DNA of 64,000 nt from Nissolia schottii (taxonomy: Eukaryota; Streptophyta; Magnoliopsida; Fabales; Fabaceae). The notes beneath the pieces were generated by a model. It was not told where the DNA came from. It did not search any database and saw only the letters and a list, made by a program, of their open reading frames with translations. A program made the position numbers and the translations under genes. Positions 26,799 to 39,100 of this stretch are shown here, piece after piece. The DNA lies in contig QANU01064415.1 in assembly GCA_003254905.1 (NCBI GenBank), positions 509,686 through 573,685 on the forward strand, written 5' to 3'. Each line of letters begins with the position of its first letter. The stretch's first letter is position 1.

Positions 26799-27190
26799 TT
26801 ATTTTCTTCTGCTGAAATGTGTATCTACTTCTTCTAGCGAGACCTTCCCTTCGTCTATAGACAAAAAGTAGAACCAAACTAGCATCAAAATGCCCGCGAA
26901 CAACAAGAAGCTACCACCTATTGTAATTGTATTGTAGATTGGAATCAAACTCAAAGAAATGGCAACATTGATGGGCATGGGAACAGCCACCCCAATTCCC
27001 TGATCTTGTGCCTTAAGCATCAACGGAATTCACTCATAGCTCTAAACCTACGTAACTAGATCAAGTTTAACCCGATAAATGCATCAGTATGTAGCGACAA
27101 CAGAAAGACTCAATGCCCACATGTTCTTCCATTGTCAAACAAAAACCTATTGCTGTCAAAGCGATGCAGAAAGACAATTAACCCATAAAG
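26799..27190 (-). pseudogene. C-terminal remnant of a polyol/monosaccharide transporter
   Basis: Read leftward, the translation aligns by eye with the last transmembrane helices of plant polyol transporters of the major facilitator superfamily. WALSLSVVATY occurs in one frame. A stretch equivalent to VTWVYSSEIFPL reads as VT*V*SYE*IPL, with three in-frame stops. Then come LKAQDQGIGVAV, AISLSLIPIYNTITIGGSF, LLFAGILMLVWFYFLS and a tail DEGKVSLEEVDTHF, equivalent to the usual PETKGKSLEEME. The N-terminal two thirds is absent. The remnant lies between two conserved genes and is not expected to make protein. Confidence 0.75.
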
Positions 27191-27504
27191 GAAGCTTGCC
27201 CTCAATTCAAGCTCACTCGCAAAACACTTTTTACAACATGCTTAAAAAAAACATTTAACACTCAGTTAGGCACTAACTATTTTTGAAAACATCGGCTATA
27301 ATTATCAACAAAATAAGATATATTTCTCATATATATGGCAGTAGGAAAAGTTGAGGGATGAAAAACTCATAAAGCACTAAATCATATCTTAATTACATGA
27401 TCTTACATAAAATTAGGCTCATTCAATCATCATTAGAAGCTGAAAATTCAGAATACACATTAAAATACAGGAGCAGACCACTGTTACAAGAGCAAAGTCT
27501 ATCC
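27191..27504. other. 3' flank of TONNEAU1
   Basis: About 300 AT-rich bases, probably including the 3' untranslated region of the TONNEAU1 gene, which reads leftward. Nothing else is seen. Confidence 0.4.
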
Positions 27505-30079
27505 CTACGCGTGATCAGCCCTGCCATCATCCTCGTTGATTCCATCACCAGCATGCCTGCGGTAACAAACACAATCGGAGAAGATTAGTTCTTTGAATTC
27601 CACTGGAACCAATCATAGAGACGGTGATAGATATAAAATCTAAATGCTTCATAGTAACAGAAGAATAACATCAGAAAACTGCATCAGAACCAACCTCCAA
27701 GAAGATGTTAGATTCCGAGCTTTTCTGTCCAAATGAAGATTTTCCAAAGCACTTGAAGCTTGAATTACACCCTCGGGAAGTTCATCACTGTCATATCGCC
27801 AATTGTACTCATCCTTCCGATAAGAAGACGTGGAGGATCCTCCTCTTCTATCTGGATGCCATAGTTCAAATCATAGGAAAATTCAAGAATCAAATAAAGT
27901 AAGGTAAAAGTCAATAAAAGGAAATACCCACCAGATGTCTGAGATGAAGGAACAGCCCTGAAACCAAAAATTTATTACTTAAAACATTTCTATTGATAAT
28001 GGAAATGAGACACGGTAAGAACACCAAGGAAAAAAAATTATAAGGTAATATTGGACCAGCTTATAGAGAAATAAGGTCAGCAATGCACCTTCCTAGCGGT
28101 GGTAAGCCACCAATAACAGATGATGAAGAAGGCCTTCGCATGTTCCGGGACTCTGGCACAGGCTCAGTTTCTGAAGAGGTAAATCTCCTGCCACTAGCCC
28201 GTGCTTGGGATAAATTCTGCAAGGCATAATTCATCATGCAATTAATTGAAAATCAGACACACTTGCAACCAACAGTTATGATTATGATATCTATGCTTTA
28301 CACAGTTAACAGGAAATGGTCTACCAAAGGTTTGAAATCATTAAATTTTCACATTGCACGTGATAAATGACAATTTCCCCAATATATCAACAGAAAGTAG
28401 CAAGTAGTGTACTATTTTAAGCAAACATCTGATTTCTTATTTTTATTTCAGCACATTATGTGGCAGTGACAAGGGTACACATGCCGGATGCACACATATC
28501 ATTTTTTAAAATAGTGAAATGTACTGAGTAAATACATAGCCAAAATGTCACTATCTCTTAAACCTTAACTGCACTGCAGTCAATAGTTTCCCTCCCTAAA
28601 TATACAAATATAAAGTTTCATAAGTTCAAATTTCATTTCTGTCATTCATAATTAAAATATTAACCCAACCGAGAGACCCTACTACAACATTTCTACAGAA
28701 CTCCTCTTGTAAGTTGAAATAGGGATTGGAGCTAGCCAAGCTAGAGTTATCACACTACAAGCACCACATAAAATGAGTGCAGGGGAACTAGTTCACAGGG
28801 TTACTACATTGATTGGTTTCCCGTTTGAAAATCTTCAAAACATGGTTTGAGCAAAGGTTTCTCTCTTGTATCTTTTGTCCACACCATGGCTTTGTCTGTT
28901 TTGTAGTTCCTGCCATACGTCATACATATGGCAAGTGCTTGCTAGCTTGGAAAGAAGTATAATATTTCAATAAAAATGGGTTACTTAGGCTCAATCAGGA
29001 CAAAACCAAATAACAGTGAGGAACAAGCAAGCTTTGACTCCTACACTTTAGGATCCAAAGCCTAAATTAGTAACAAAACCCTTTTCTAGAAAGTTAAGCT
29101 GAAAAAAAGGAAGAGAAAGGATGAAAGAATGATGTGATGGATGCAACTAATTGAAAAACCTCAAACTTCAAGAATCCTTCAAGCACATCCAAGAGTAGAG
29201 GGCTATCTGCGTTTCTGTTGAGATCGTATCCATTTTTGCTACTAAATTCTTTCAACTCAGCCTTCCAAAAATCTTTTTCCTGCAAGACAAAATACAGCCA
29301 GTCAAAAAGAATCAGACTAGGATTTGAACAGAAAGCCAGACGAAACAAGACCAAAAAATGCTGTGTGTGATAAAATAAGAACCGGTTGATTACCAAATTA
29401 CATTCTGGAAGGTAAACCTTTAACGTGTGGTTAAGTTGTGCCCAGTCTAGGTATTCACATATGAGCGCAGTAAGGAGTCTACCTGCAAGGCGAGGCGAGT
29501 ACCAAAACTTCAAGGTTGTGCATTGCATAATGATAGAAGCAGAAAGATATTGTAAAGGGAAAAGGAAAATGAATCTAATAACTGAATTGAAGCTCGTTTT
29601 TTTCTTATATACAATGACGAAAAGCATGTACAGAGGTGACCACAGAAGCTTAAATAAGCAGCAAAAAGAGAGAAGAGAATGAAGGATAGAACCTGAAGGA
29701 GAAGCGTGAAGCTGTTTTGCTCGATCGTTGCAGCTACCGAGCAATGCAGGAGGCAAACCCTGATCCTTCTCAATGACGCGATCCTCCTCTTCGATGGCCT
29801 CAAACACGCTGGCTCTGAGCTCAGCCTGACATCGAAATTGACATAACCCTAAGTAAGTAGCGAAGAAGCAACCATAGAAATGCAATTGGATTTGGATCGA
29901 TCTATCTACATGTGCTTCCACTTTCCAATGATGCACATAGAGAAAAGAAAGAGAGGAAACCCTAAGAAAGAGAGAGAAGTACGGGGAATTACACGGATCC
30001 TGGCGAGAACGCCTTTCTTCTCAAGAGTGCGGGTGACCAGTGTCTTAAGGTCCATCATTTCCCTCGTGTAGTCATCCAT
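27505..30079 (-). CDS. TON1: TONNEAU1 (FOP/OFD1-like LisH protein)
   Basis: Eight exons give 263 residues, reading leftward: 30079-29993, 29825-29693, 29482-29394, 29279-29160, 28216-28089, 27957-27932, 27851-27695, 27556-27505. TON1 relates to human FOP and the centrosomal OFD1. With TON2/FASS and TRM proteins it builds the preprophase band and organises cortical microtubules (family knowledge). The start MDDYTREMMDLKTLVTRTLE matches the family. A LisH-type dimerisation segment follows at residues ~73-105 (LLTALICEYLDWAQLNHTLK, VYLPECNL). The C-terminal half is Ser/Arg-rich and low in structure, ending near LENLHLDRKARNLTSSWR. The length agrees with Arabidopsis TON1 (about 260). Only one copy is seen here, whereas Arabidopsis has a tandem pair. 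Confidence 0.94.
29957..29965 (+). promoter_or_regulatory. Telo-box-like motif in TONNEAU1 intron 1
   Basis: AAACCCTAA, the plant telo-box consensus, lies in the first intron of TON1; a shorter ATAACCCTAA is at about 29841. Such motifs near transcription starts are linked to genes active in dividing cells. A function here is inferred only. Confidence 0.35.
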
Positions 30080-31365
30080 CTGTCTCTCTCTCTCTGCACC
30101 AAATTCAACTGCTCCTGCTTCTGCTTCTGCTTCTGCTTCCCCTTCAAGTTTCTCTCAATTACAAATTCCGCGGATTTGCGGATTGGGCGCCACAGGAAGG
30201 AAGAGAATGAACCAGAATTGAAGCTTTGCCTTTTGCTCGATTGATGATAATTCACAATACACCGGCCCACCTACTTTGGGCTGGACCGTTTTGCTTCTTT
30301 ACAAGATAGCCTCATTCGTTTTATTCAACCATTCTTGCTTGTTCGTTTTTTCCTTTTTTGTGTATTAACTATTCATTCCTTTTTTCATTTTTATTTGAGT
30401 TGGATTATTATTCTGACAGTTTTTCCTTCTATTATTTAATATTGTATGTAAAATCTTTTCTTTTTGAAGTAATGAGTCCGACACTTAATTATTTTTCTTA
30501 CGTGGTTCCAAGCTAAAAAGCACACCATACATAACACATTAATTTTAAAATTTTTCATATCGATATAAAATTAAATATTTATAATAATATTTTAATATTT
30601 TATTAATATCAAACTATTAATTTTTAATATCTTTTAAATCTCTTTTAAAATATATTTTAATATATTTTCATGTAGTAATATTTACTCATTTTTTAAGAGT
30701 TCTATTATTATAAATTATATAGTATTTAAAATATTTTATACGTAGACACAACTTAAAACAATTTAGAATATAATTTAGACTCGCTTAAATACAGTTAAAT
30801 ATAAATTTTTTTATTTAGGCACGTGTAAAACGTGTGGTAAACAATTGTCTTCATATGTTGATTTATGTTGTGTGTCAGATACGAAAACACAACAATTTTA
30901 CGAAGTATTCGCGTTTCTGAAATGACAAAACTATTAACACATTATATTTAAATACAAAACACAATAAAAATAGGTTTTATCATGTCAGACTCAAAAATAC
31001 TTAATAGGATCCACACTAAAGATGTTAAACCTTTGATTTTGTTACTACCTACCAATTTTTCTAATTTTATTTGCGTGTACATGGTTGAATGACTTTTAAA
31101 AAAAAATTATTATACTTTCATGCGTTATTATATCTAATAAAGTATATGATCCAATCTTCTTTCATTTGTTTTATTCCCTCGTGAAACACAGAGCATCGAT
31201 TCCATTCAATTCAATATTGGGAGCAACCTAAGTGAAGTTTCGAAAAAGGATAATAAAATAATAAAAATTCCATATTCTTCATCTTCATTGTGACTCACTC
31301 ACTCATTTATTAGTCATCCTAGTGAAGTAGACTAAGTGATTGTGGGAGTAAACAACACACAGAAA
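30080..31365. promoter_or_regulatory. Divergent spacer between TONNEAU1 and M1 aminopeptidase genes
   Basis: The TON1 leader side has a CTTCTG hexamer repeat (30115-30139) and CT runs. GGCCCA (30264-30269) and TGGGCT (30277-30282) resemble site II elements of the TON1 promoter. About 30400-31150 is very AT-rich with no recognised gene. The final ~150 bases should hold the leader of the aminopeptidase. Confidence 0.45.
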
Positions 31366-34300
31366 ATGGCACCACTGGATCCTCACTCGTTCACTGAGTC
31401 GACTCAGCCAGCCACCACCCACATCTCCCTCACCTTGTACTTCGACTTCCCGTCCTCCACCATCCACGCCACCGCCCTCTTCTCCCTCCAAAGCCCACAC
31501 TCCGGCCCTTTCTTCCTCGACGCCCGCTGCCTCTCCCTCCACTCCGCCCTCGACCCCGCCACCAATTCCCCGATCCCATTCTCCCTCTCCGACAAGCCCG
31601 ACCCAATCAAGGGCTCCAAGCTCACCCTCTCCCTCTCCGCCCACTCCTCCTTCCTCCTCTCCTTCTCCACCTCCCCATCCTCCTCCGCGCTCCAGTGGCT
31701 CCTCCCTCCCCAGACCTTCAACAAGGCCCACCCCTTCGTCTACACTCAATGCCAGGCGATTCACGCGCGCTCCGTCTTCCCCTGCCAGGACACTCCGGCG
31801 GTCAGGATACGCTACTCCGCCCGACTGAACATCCCTGATCAGCTGTCGGCGGTTATGGCCGCGAGGCACGTGGAGCGACGATCGCCGAGGGAGGACGACG
31901 ACGTGGCGGCGCTGGCGCTGGGATCTTGTTCCTCTGAGCTGTCTTGGTGCGCGAAGGGGAGGGTGGTGGAGGAGTTCGTGATGGAGCAGCCGGTGCCGCC
32001 TTACCTGTTCGCGTTCGCAGTCGGGGAGCTCGGGAACAGGGAGGTGGGGCCCAGGACGAGGGTTTACGCGGAGAACGCGGCGGAGGTGCTGGACTCCGCC
32101 GCGAGGGAGTTCGCGGGGACGGAGGAAATGATAAGGGAAGGGGAGAGGCTGTTTGGGGAGTACGAGTGGGAGAGGTTCGATCTTCTGGTGTTGCCGCCGA
32201 GTTTCCCTTACGGTGGCATGGAGAACCCCAGGATGGTGTTCTTGACTCCCACCGTGATCAAAGGGGACGCCACCGGTGCTCAGGTGGTGGCTCATGAGCT
32301 CGCTCATAGCTGGACCGGGAACCTGATCACCAACAAGACCAACGAGCATTTCTGGTTGAATGAGGTATGGCATATTTGTAATGTTTCGGAATGCATTGGT
32401 TGTATCCATGGAGGTGGTGAAGGAAGTTTCCTTCATATCTTGTTCTGTTTATGACTTGAAGTGCCTGAGAATTCATTTATAGTGACAAAATTACTTTAGT
32501 TTTTTCCTGATTAAAAATATGATCTTTGTTGCCTTTTTGTCACTCTTCCTTTGGTTTGTTATATGTTTTAGTAAAGAAACTTGACTTTGTCATTGTTGCC
32601 TTTGCTAAATTGTTTCATAAGTTGTTGAGGAGCGAAATATCCTCTTGGGTATCAGATGTTTGCTTCGTAAACTAAATTGGCCTCTGATTCCTTCGTCCCT
32701 GCAAAACTGAACCTTTGATTTGATCATGAAGTTGTTCTTGATTGTGGTTTTAGGGCTTCACTACATATGCAGAGCGGAGGATTGTGGAGGATGTGCAAGG
32801 AGAGAAGAGGGCCACTTTGAATATTGGAATTGGTTGGAGGGGTTTAAATGAGGAAGTAGAGAGGTTCAAGGACAATTTGGAATTTACAAAGCTTAAAACT
32901 AATCAGGAAGGAATTGATCCAGACGATGTGTATTCTCAAGTTCCATATGAAAAAGGTTTCCAGTTCTTATTGCGCATTGAACGACAGGTATGCGACTTTT
33001 TTTCGTTTGTTCTTATATGTAATAAGCTCACTTTGCATCATATCCCTGATACTTGTGCTGTCAGGAGATTCTGGATTTGCTAACAGTATTGATTGTTCCA
33101 ATATGTTCATCCTATCTCTGTTTTTGTAGCTCTCTGTGTTTTGGGTTTTGAAAAACATATCCATGGTCTTGTCATTTAGGAGTTACAGTTGAACTTATTA
33201 ATTTATTCGGATTGGGTGCCTTTTGACTTGATGACTTTCTCATGCACTGTGCAGGTTGGCAGACCTGCTTTTGATGAGTTTCTGAAGAAATATATTGCTA
33301 CGTTCAAGTTCAAATCTATTGATACTGATGAATTTATTGACTTCCTCAAAGCAAACATTCCTGGCATAGAGAACCAGATCGACCTAGTACTGTGGACAGA
33401 AGGTACTGGTATCCCTCCCGATGCTTATGAACCCGACTCCAGCATATATAGAACGATTGTATCACTGGCAAACGAGTCCATAAATGGGAGGATGCCAAGG
33501 GATGATGAAGTTGCTGATTGGCAAGGTCAGGAGTGGGAGCTCTACTTGGACAACTTGCCAAAATCCATTGAAATTTCTCAGGTATACTTTTCAATTTGTT
33601 ACTGTTGAGATGAACTGCTTATTCCTGTATGGAATTTAGTGTTTTATTCGAAATAACTACAGCCATGAAGAAACTAGTTACTTATACCATTGTGGAAGCT
33701 TATCCACCATGAAATCACTGGGAACTACGGCCCTTCTTTCTAAATGGACAGAAGTGATAATGACCAGGAAAGTGATAAGTACTTTAGTCATAAATCTAGA
33801 GAATCATGTTTAGTGATCTGTTGGTATGGATCAGAAGAATAAAAAACCGCCTGAAGGAAAATGTTAATATCTGATTAAAAATTTCGATATTGTTTTGATG
33901 CTCTTGTACATATTTTTCTCTAGGTTAAAGTGTACCTTTGATTGTGTAGAGTTTTAATGCCTCGTCAAAGGTTTACATTAATGCATTGAGCATAGAACTG
34001 TTAAACCGTTTTACCCCATGCTTGAGATTAACTTGCCTATTCTTATTCTAAGCTGTTTTATAGTAGCATATGTTCACTTTTCTGATGTGGATATAAACGG
34101 TTTATATGCCAAGATTAATCACCCATTAGGCCATTACATTGGTTGAACTTGAACATCATGTGCCATATTTTGCACATATTGCATTTTTTTCTCAAAGGAC
34201 AAATAACATAGTGCTCTGCTCAGAAAACAGTGGTATTAAAATTGTACAATGCATGCCATGCAGATCAAAGCATTGGATTCACACTTCAAGCTATCTGAAT

Positions 34301-34563
34301 CAAAAGATTACGAGGTAAAGGTGTCGTATCTGCAACGAGCTATTTCGTGTGGATGCAAAGATTACTATAGTGAAGTGGAGAAAACCTTAAAAGAAGTTGG
34401 AAGGATGAAGTATCTTCGTCCACTCTATACTGCACTTGTCAAAGGCTGCTGTGCAAAGGAAGAGAATAAAGTATTTGCTAAGAGAGTATTTTCAGAGGCT
34501 CGTGAGTGTTACCATCCAATTGCTCAAGGCGTTGTTGAGTCCATATTTGCCAAGCATCTGTAG
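31366..34563 (+). CDS. LTA4H: Leukotriene-A4 hydrolase-type M1 aminopeptidase
   Basis: Four exons give 619 residues: 31366-32364, 32754-32987, 33255-33581, 34264-34563. The protein belongs to zinc metallopeptidase family M1. GGMENP (283-288) is the exopeptidase motif. HELAHSW (His310, Glu311, His314) with Glu333 in LNEGFTTYAERR completes HExxH-x18-E zinc binding. The C-terminal helical domain ends in AKRVFSEARECYHPIAQGVV, matching plant LTA4H homologues of about 616 residues (At5g13520). In animals the enzyme hydrolyses leukotriene A4. In plants the sequence supports aminopeptidase activity only, and the substrate is unknown. The frame opens upstream with GTG; 31366 is the first ATG. Exon 1 is far more GC-rich than the other exons or any neighbour. 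Confidence 0.93.
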
Positions 34564-36138
34564 AATAAGGAACATTTCTCACAACGTTTCTGTCTGTATT
34601 TGAACATCTGCTAGTGAATCTGTTTTCTGCTCTCTTTTTTAGTATGCTCCTTTTCAATTAAATTATATGGTTTAGTCTTTTACTCTGACACCTGTGGCTG
34701 CTACAACTTTCACTGACGGGATTTCTGTGTGTATCCTTTGTAGTTTCTTACTCAATTTTCTATATATTAGTAATCATCTATCCTTCAAATGGCACCCTCT
34801 AATGGCAATGGCGAGGCCCCATTACCATCAGGACTTTTAACCTGTTTATCATTTTTATTTCTCCTTCAGCGAGTTTGGACTTTGTGAATTTTTCAAAAAA
34901 CTTCAAAGCCACCTAAACACCATTCATCAGTAGGAGAATGCAAAATTTGTTGAAGGACCGAAATTCTTTTTTTTTTTAAGGGTTTAACTAATAAGGGCAC
35001 AAGTGCCTCTTGTTAAGAAACTTAAATTTTTAGGTTTTTAATGTTTTTATTCATGTGAAGATTTCAATTTTTTATTGTTTTAATGAAAATTTACCATTTT
35101 ATATTTCTTAACTAGTGTATTGAGAAAAATCTTTTTTTTAATGAAACTAAGAGTTTAGAAGTTTCTCATTTCTAACTTGAATGACACATGCCAGAGTAAT
35201 GGTCCTTTTTATTTTTTCAAGTTCATTTATAACTAGTTGAATTATCACATGCTAAACCAAATTTTTTGATTTAGAGTTGCATTTGGTTACAACTTTACTG
35301 TCGACTCAACATACAACTTCGCTCGCATGATGAATCCGAATCAAATTGGATTTCCAATGTAAAGAATTGGATCATATTATACTAATTTGCACACTTACAC
35401 TAGTCAGAAACTCGTTTAGAGTCTGTTCAGAACCAACAGACCGGTTTTAATTAGTGAAGCTGCAAAATCTAGTGTAGTGCACTCCCATGTTGTTGACTCC
35501 AACTCCAACATTGTGTTCAAAATCAAAATCCAATTCATGATTCACTGCCGCTTGACCAATGACCACAACTTGGCCATAGCCAAAGGGCGATTCGTTGCCA
35601 TTGAAGACAAGATTTTCATGACAGTAAAAAATACTGATTGCAACGGAATCAATTTCATTACCCTTCATGGCTAACAGCCATTTACAACGGAAGCATTTCA
35701 CAAAAGAAAAGATAAACCGCCTAAAGGGTGTTACTGTTCATGTTCCGTCCATCTTCACTCAATAAAGATAAACATAGAAAGCAATTATTTTCTTATTAGA
35801 GGTGTGCCATGTAGATAATCCTAAAAATTTCATGGACATACATGATTGTCCACCAGTTGCATTAAGTTGTAGATGATAAAATCAGATAAACACCTGCATA
35901 TACATATTGTAGGAACATATACAGCTGAACTGCATACATAGTACATTACCCTGCAACATCCCCTGACCAAAGTAGAGCTTAATAGAAGGGGAGAGAACAA
36001 AACAATAATAATTTATATTACTGAGAACAATATGGTTCTCTGCCAGCACTAGTTTCTACAAACTGTGATCTTATACGAGCCGGCAGCAGAAAATCCAAAA
36101 TTCCTTTGTCAATAAAATGCTTTGACCTGTAATCAAAC
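34564..36138. other. Convergent spacer between aminopeptidase and MUT9-like kinase
   Basis: Contains both 3' ends. Short open frames at 35447-35701 on either strand match nothing I recognise and have no splice context. No repeat structure was noted. Confidence 0.45.
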
Positions 36139-39100
36139 TCAGCATACAGTGCGCCCATAGCACAAACATGCAAGATAAAGGTTTTTTGACCATTTTTCCT
36201 GAACACAAGAACCCAAAATGAGAATGAAAAAATCAGTTTTCATATCAACTTACAAAATCAAACAGTCATTAACCTTTCCATTACCTTAACATGTGTGCTG
36301 GGAAACTGAGATGTACGGAGAGTTTCCTGAGTTTCATCACCAGGCTTGCGCCTCGGAATACTTAGTATAAGGGCTGATTGATCCCATGTAGCAGCCGTTG
36401 CGGTAATTCTATAACCACCATCCCAACGTCTATGGATACCCTCACTTGGATAGAGAAAATCAAGTTCAACCACCTACATTTGAAAGGTTAATGAATAATG
36501 ATACAAAAAGTTAAGTCAGTCTAGTCTAAAATCCCAATTGCCAAACACTCAACTTAGGCAGGATAGCAAATACAAATTATCGGCAAACCTGATCACTGAA
36601 TCCAGCATTGCGAGACATAACAACACCCCAGCGACTTCCAGCAGTGGCCATTGATGTCACATGAAAGCCTTCTTTCCACTTCTTGTTTATCCATTTGAAG
36701 GGGAAAGAATCACTTACTTTGTATGATTGTTGAGTATAACTTGTACCTGCAGAAATTAGATCGCAAATCACAACAAAATCAGAAAATGTATTAGTGGCAG
36801 AATCATTACATCTCGAGGTATGCAGAAATTCAGTCCTAGTAATACCCAACACAAAGGTGCTTATACAAGCTAATATCAACACAGTAGTTAACCTAAAGTA
36901 AATCAAATAAAAGCAAAGAAGAAGCTGACAAACACTAATTTCCAGCAAAGACAATAATTCTATGGGGAAAAGTTACTTGTTTGGTTTAAGTGTATCTCAC
37001 TAGAAAAGTAAGTTTGGTTTCCGGAGGCACTTTTGTTAGAAGCAACTAAATAGATGCTTCTGCTTCTAGTAAAAATGTTTAGGAAAGCCAAATTTCTCCT
37101 TTACCGGTAAGAAGAATTAATACCAAACAGGCATTATGACAATTCATCAACCAGGAAAGTATAGCAAGAACGATTGGTCATTAGAAAAAGTAACTTCGTT
37201 AGCAAATAAACCTTTTGACATCACCACGAGAGAGCTGCCATTATTGGCACCTGCAATAGAAGTAATGTAATAGTTCTTATCCCACTGCTCCATGATCCAT
37301 TCCTGCAATAAAATAGTCGCATGGATAAGTTACTTCACATGAAATTAGATAAAAAAGGATTGCAAGACCTACAGTATTTCACCTTGTGTAAGAAAAAAGG
37401 TGACAACTTGTAAACTTGAGTTGAAAAGCCAGTTCCAGCATCCATAATAAGTGCCCAAAGATTGGAACAAGAAGATACACAACTAATAAGAAGGCCATCT
37501 GCGATCCCTCTCTCAACATGCTGCGCTAATCGTGCATCAGCCACATTGTAATGATACCTAAAATGCAACCAAGTTTTTAGTCACAATAAATATCATACTC
37601 AACCACATTTGATTGCAGATTAAAGGAAACTGCCATGGTAATTGCAGGTCTACCTTTGTTTCATTGGTAGTCTCGCATTGTAAATTGAAATCCATTGAGT
37701 AGCAGGAACCCCTAGACGAACCTTCTTTTTGGGCTGTGAATCATCTTCTTCCTCAATATTCAATCTACTCCGCTTTTGACCAACCTAACAAAATTTGTTT
37801 TTGAATAAACATACACTTACGAACACAATCCAACTAGAAGAGAAAATAACCCAGAAATATGAGACTTCCAAAGCCATACTTCAGAGATTACCTTTTGAGC
37901 ACCATCAGTATTAATAGGCCGCAATGCTGGATTAGGTCCGATAATACCATCAAACAAAGAGATTAGCTTCGAATAGTTAGGTTCTTCATCAAATTTCATG
38001 TTCACTACAATCTCTAGAAATTGTCTAAAAGGAGCAGGGCAAAAGCAGCATAGCATCTCAGGTGATGTCCCCATCTTCTTTTTGCAAACAAGGAAAGATT
38101 TGGTATCACCCTAGCAGACAGGTAAAATAAGATTGAAATAGTAAGTACGGTAATCCAATTGGCACAGTAACTATTTCATCAGCAGATAAAATAAATGTAT
38201 TTACCTGATAACCTTGCCAGGGTAATCGGCCTTTATGAAGGAAGATGAGTGTGTATGCAAGAGATTCAAGATCATCCCTTCTACTTGCAGTTCTTCCCAA
38301 ATGAGCATGAACACTAGCATATCGAACAGTCCCTCTACGTGTCCAAAAAAAAGTATTACTCAAACCATATACAAGAACAAAAACTATATAAAAAGGGGAG
38401 AAAATTAAAATAGTGTACAAAACAAAATCATGGGAAAAGGGGGGAGGGGGATCTAAGGAGAAGGAGAACCTAAACATGTCGGGGCGCTGATCGTAGTCAA
38501 CATGCAGCCCACTTGAGGTGTCTCTCCACTTTGTTGCTGTGAAATATGAGCATATATTTAAGAAGGGGTTGCTAAGGAAGAAAACTTCATATACACATTT
38601 TACCCTTTAATTGCATCTACTAACCTAATCCAAGGTCGACAAGAAACAGTTTCTTCTCTTGTGCTGTAGCTGGCTGACCCAGTAAAAAGTTCTCTGGTTT
38701 TACATCTCCATGCACATAGCTTTAACGAACAACAATGAAAATGTCATAATTGTTGTTTAAAGTCCAAGAGAATCAAAACTGAATCAACTTGTAAGTATCC
38801 CACTCCAAGTATGAAGAACAGAAACAGGATGAAAAACATTTTATATAAAAATGTTTGACCATTAACATACCCTTTTGCATGCATCTTCTCAAGTATTGAT
38901 AAGGACTCAACAGCTATACATGAAACCATTTCAGCGGACATCCTAAACATTTATGAACAAAAAGAAAAAAGGAGCAAAAACAGTTAGCCATAACAAAAAC
39001 AACGGAATAATTAGTGCTGCAACCATTTTAACATGATACATTCTCACATTCAAATAAGCAACAGAAGCAAAAGGAAAAATGACACAGGGTGACAAAGCCA

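Noticed and set aside
29094..29936. 280-codon minus-strand open frame
   Set aside because: It is a read-through of three TONNEAU1 exons and their introns; splice sites and the conserved protein support the spliced model.
31303..32436. 377-codon open frame on the minus strand opposite the aminopeptidase
   Set aside because: It is a shadow of the GC-rich first exon: composition is Gly/Arg/Glu-rich low complexity, with no domain. The + strand carries an intact catalytic M1 domain.
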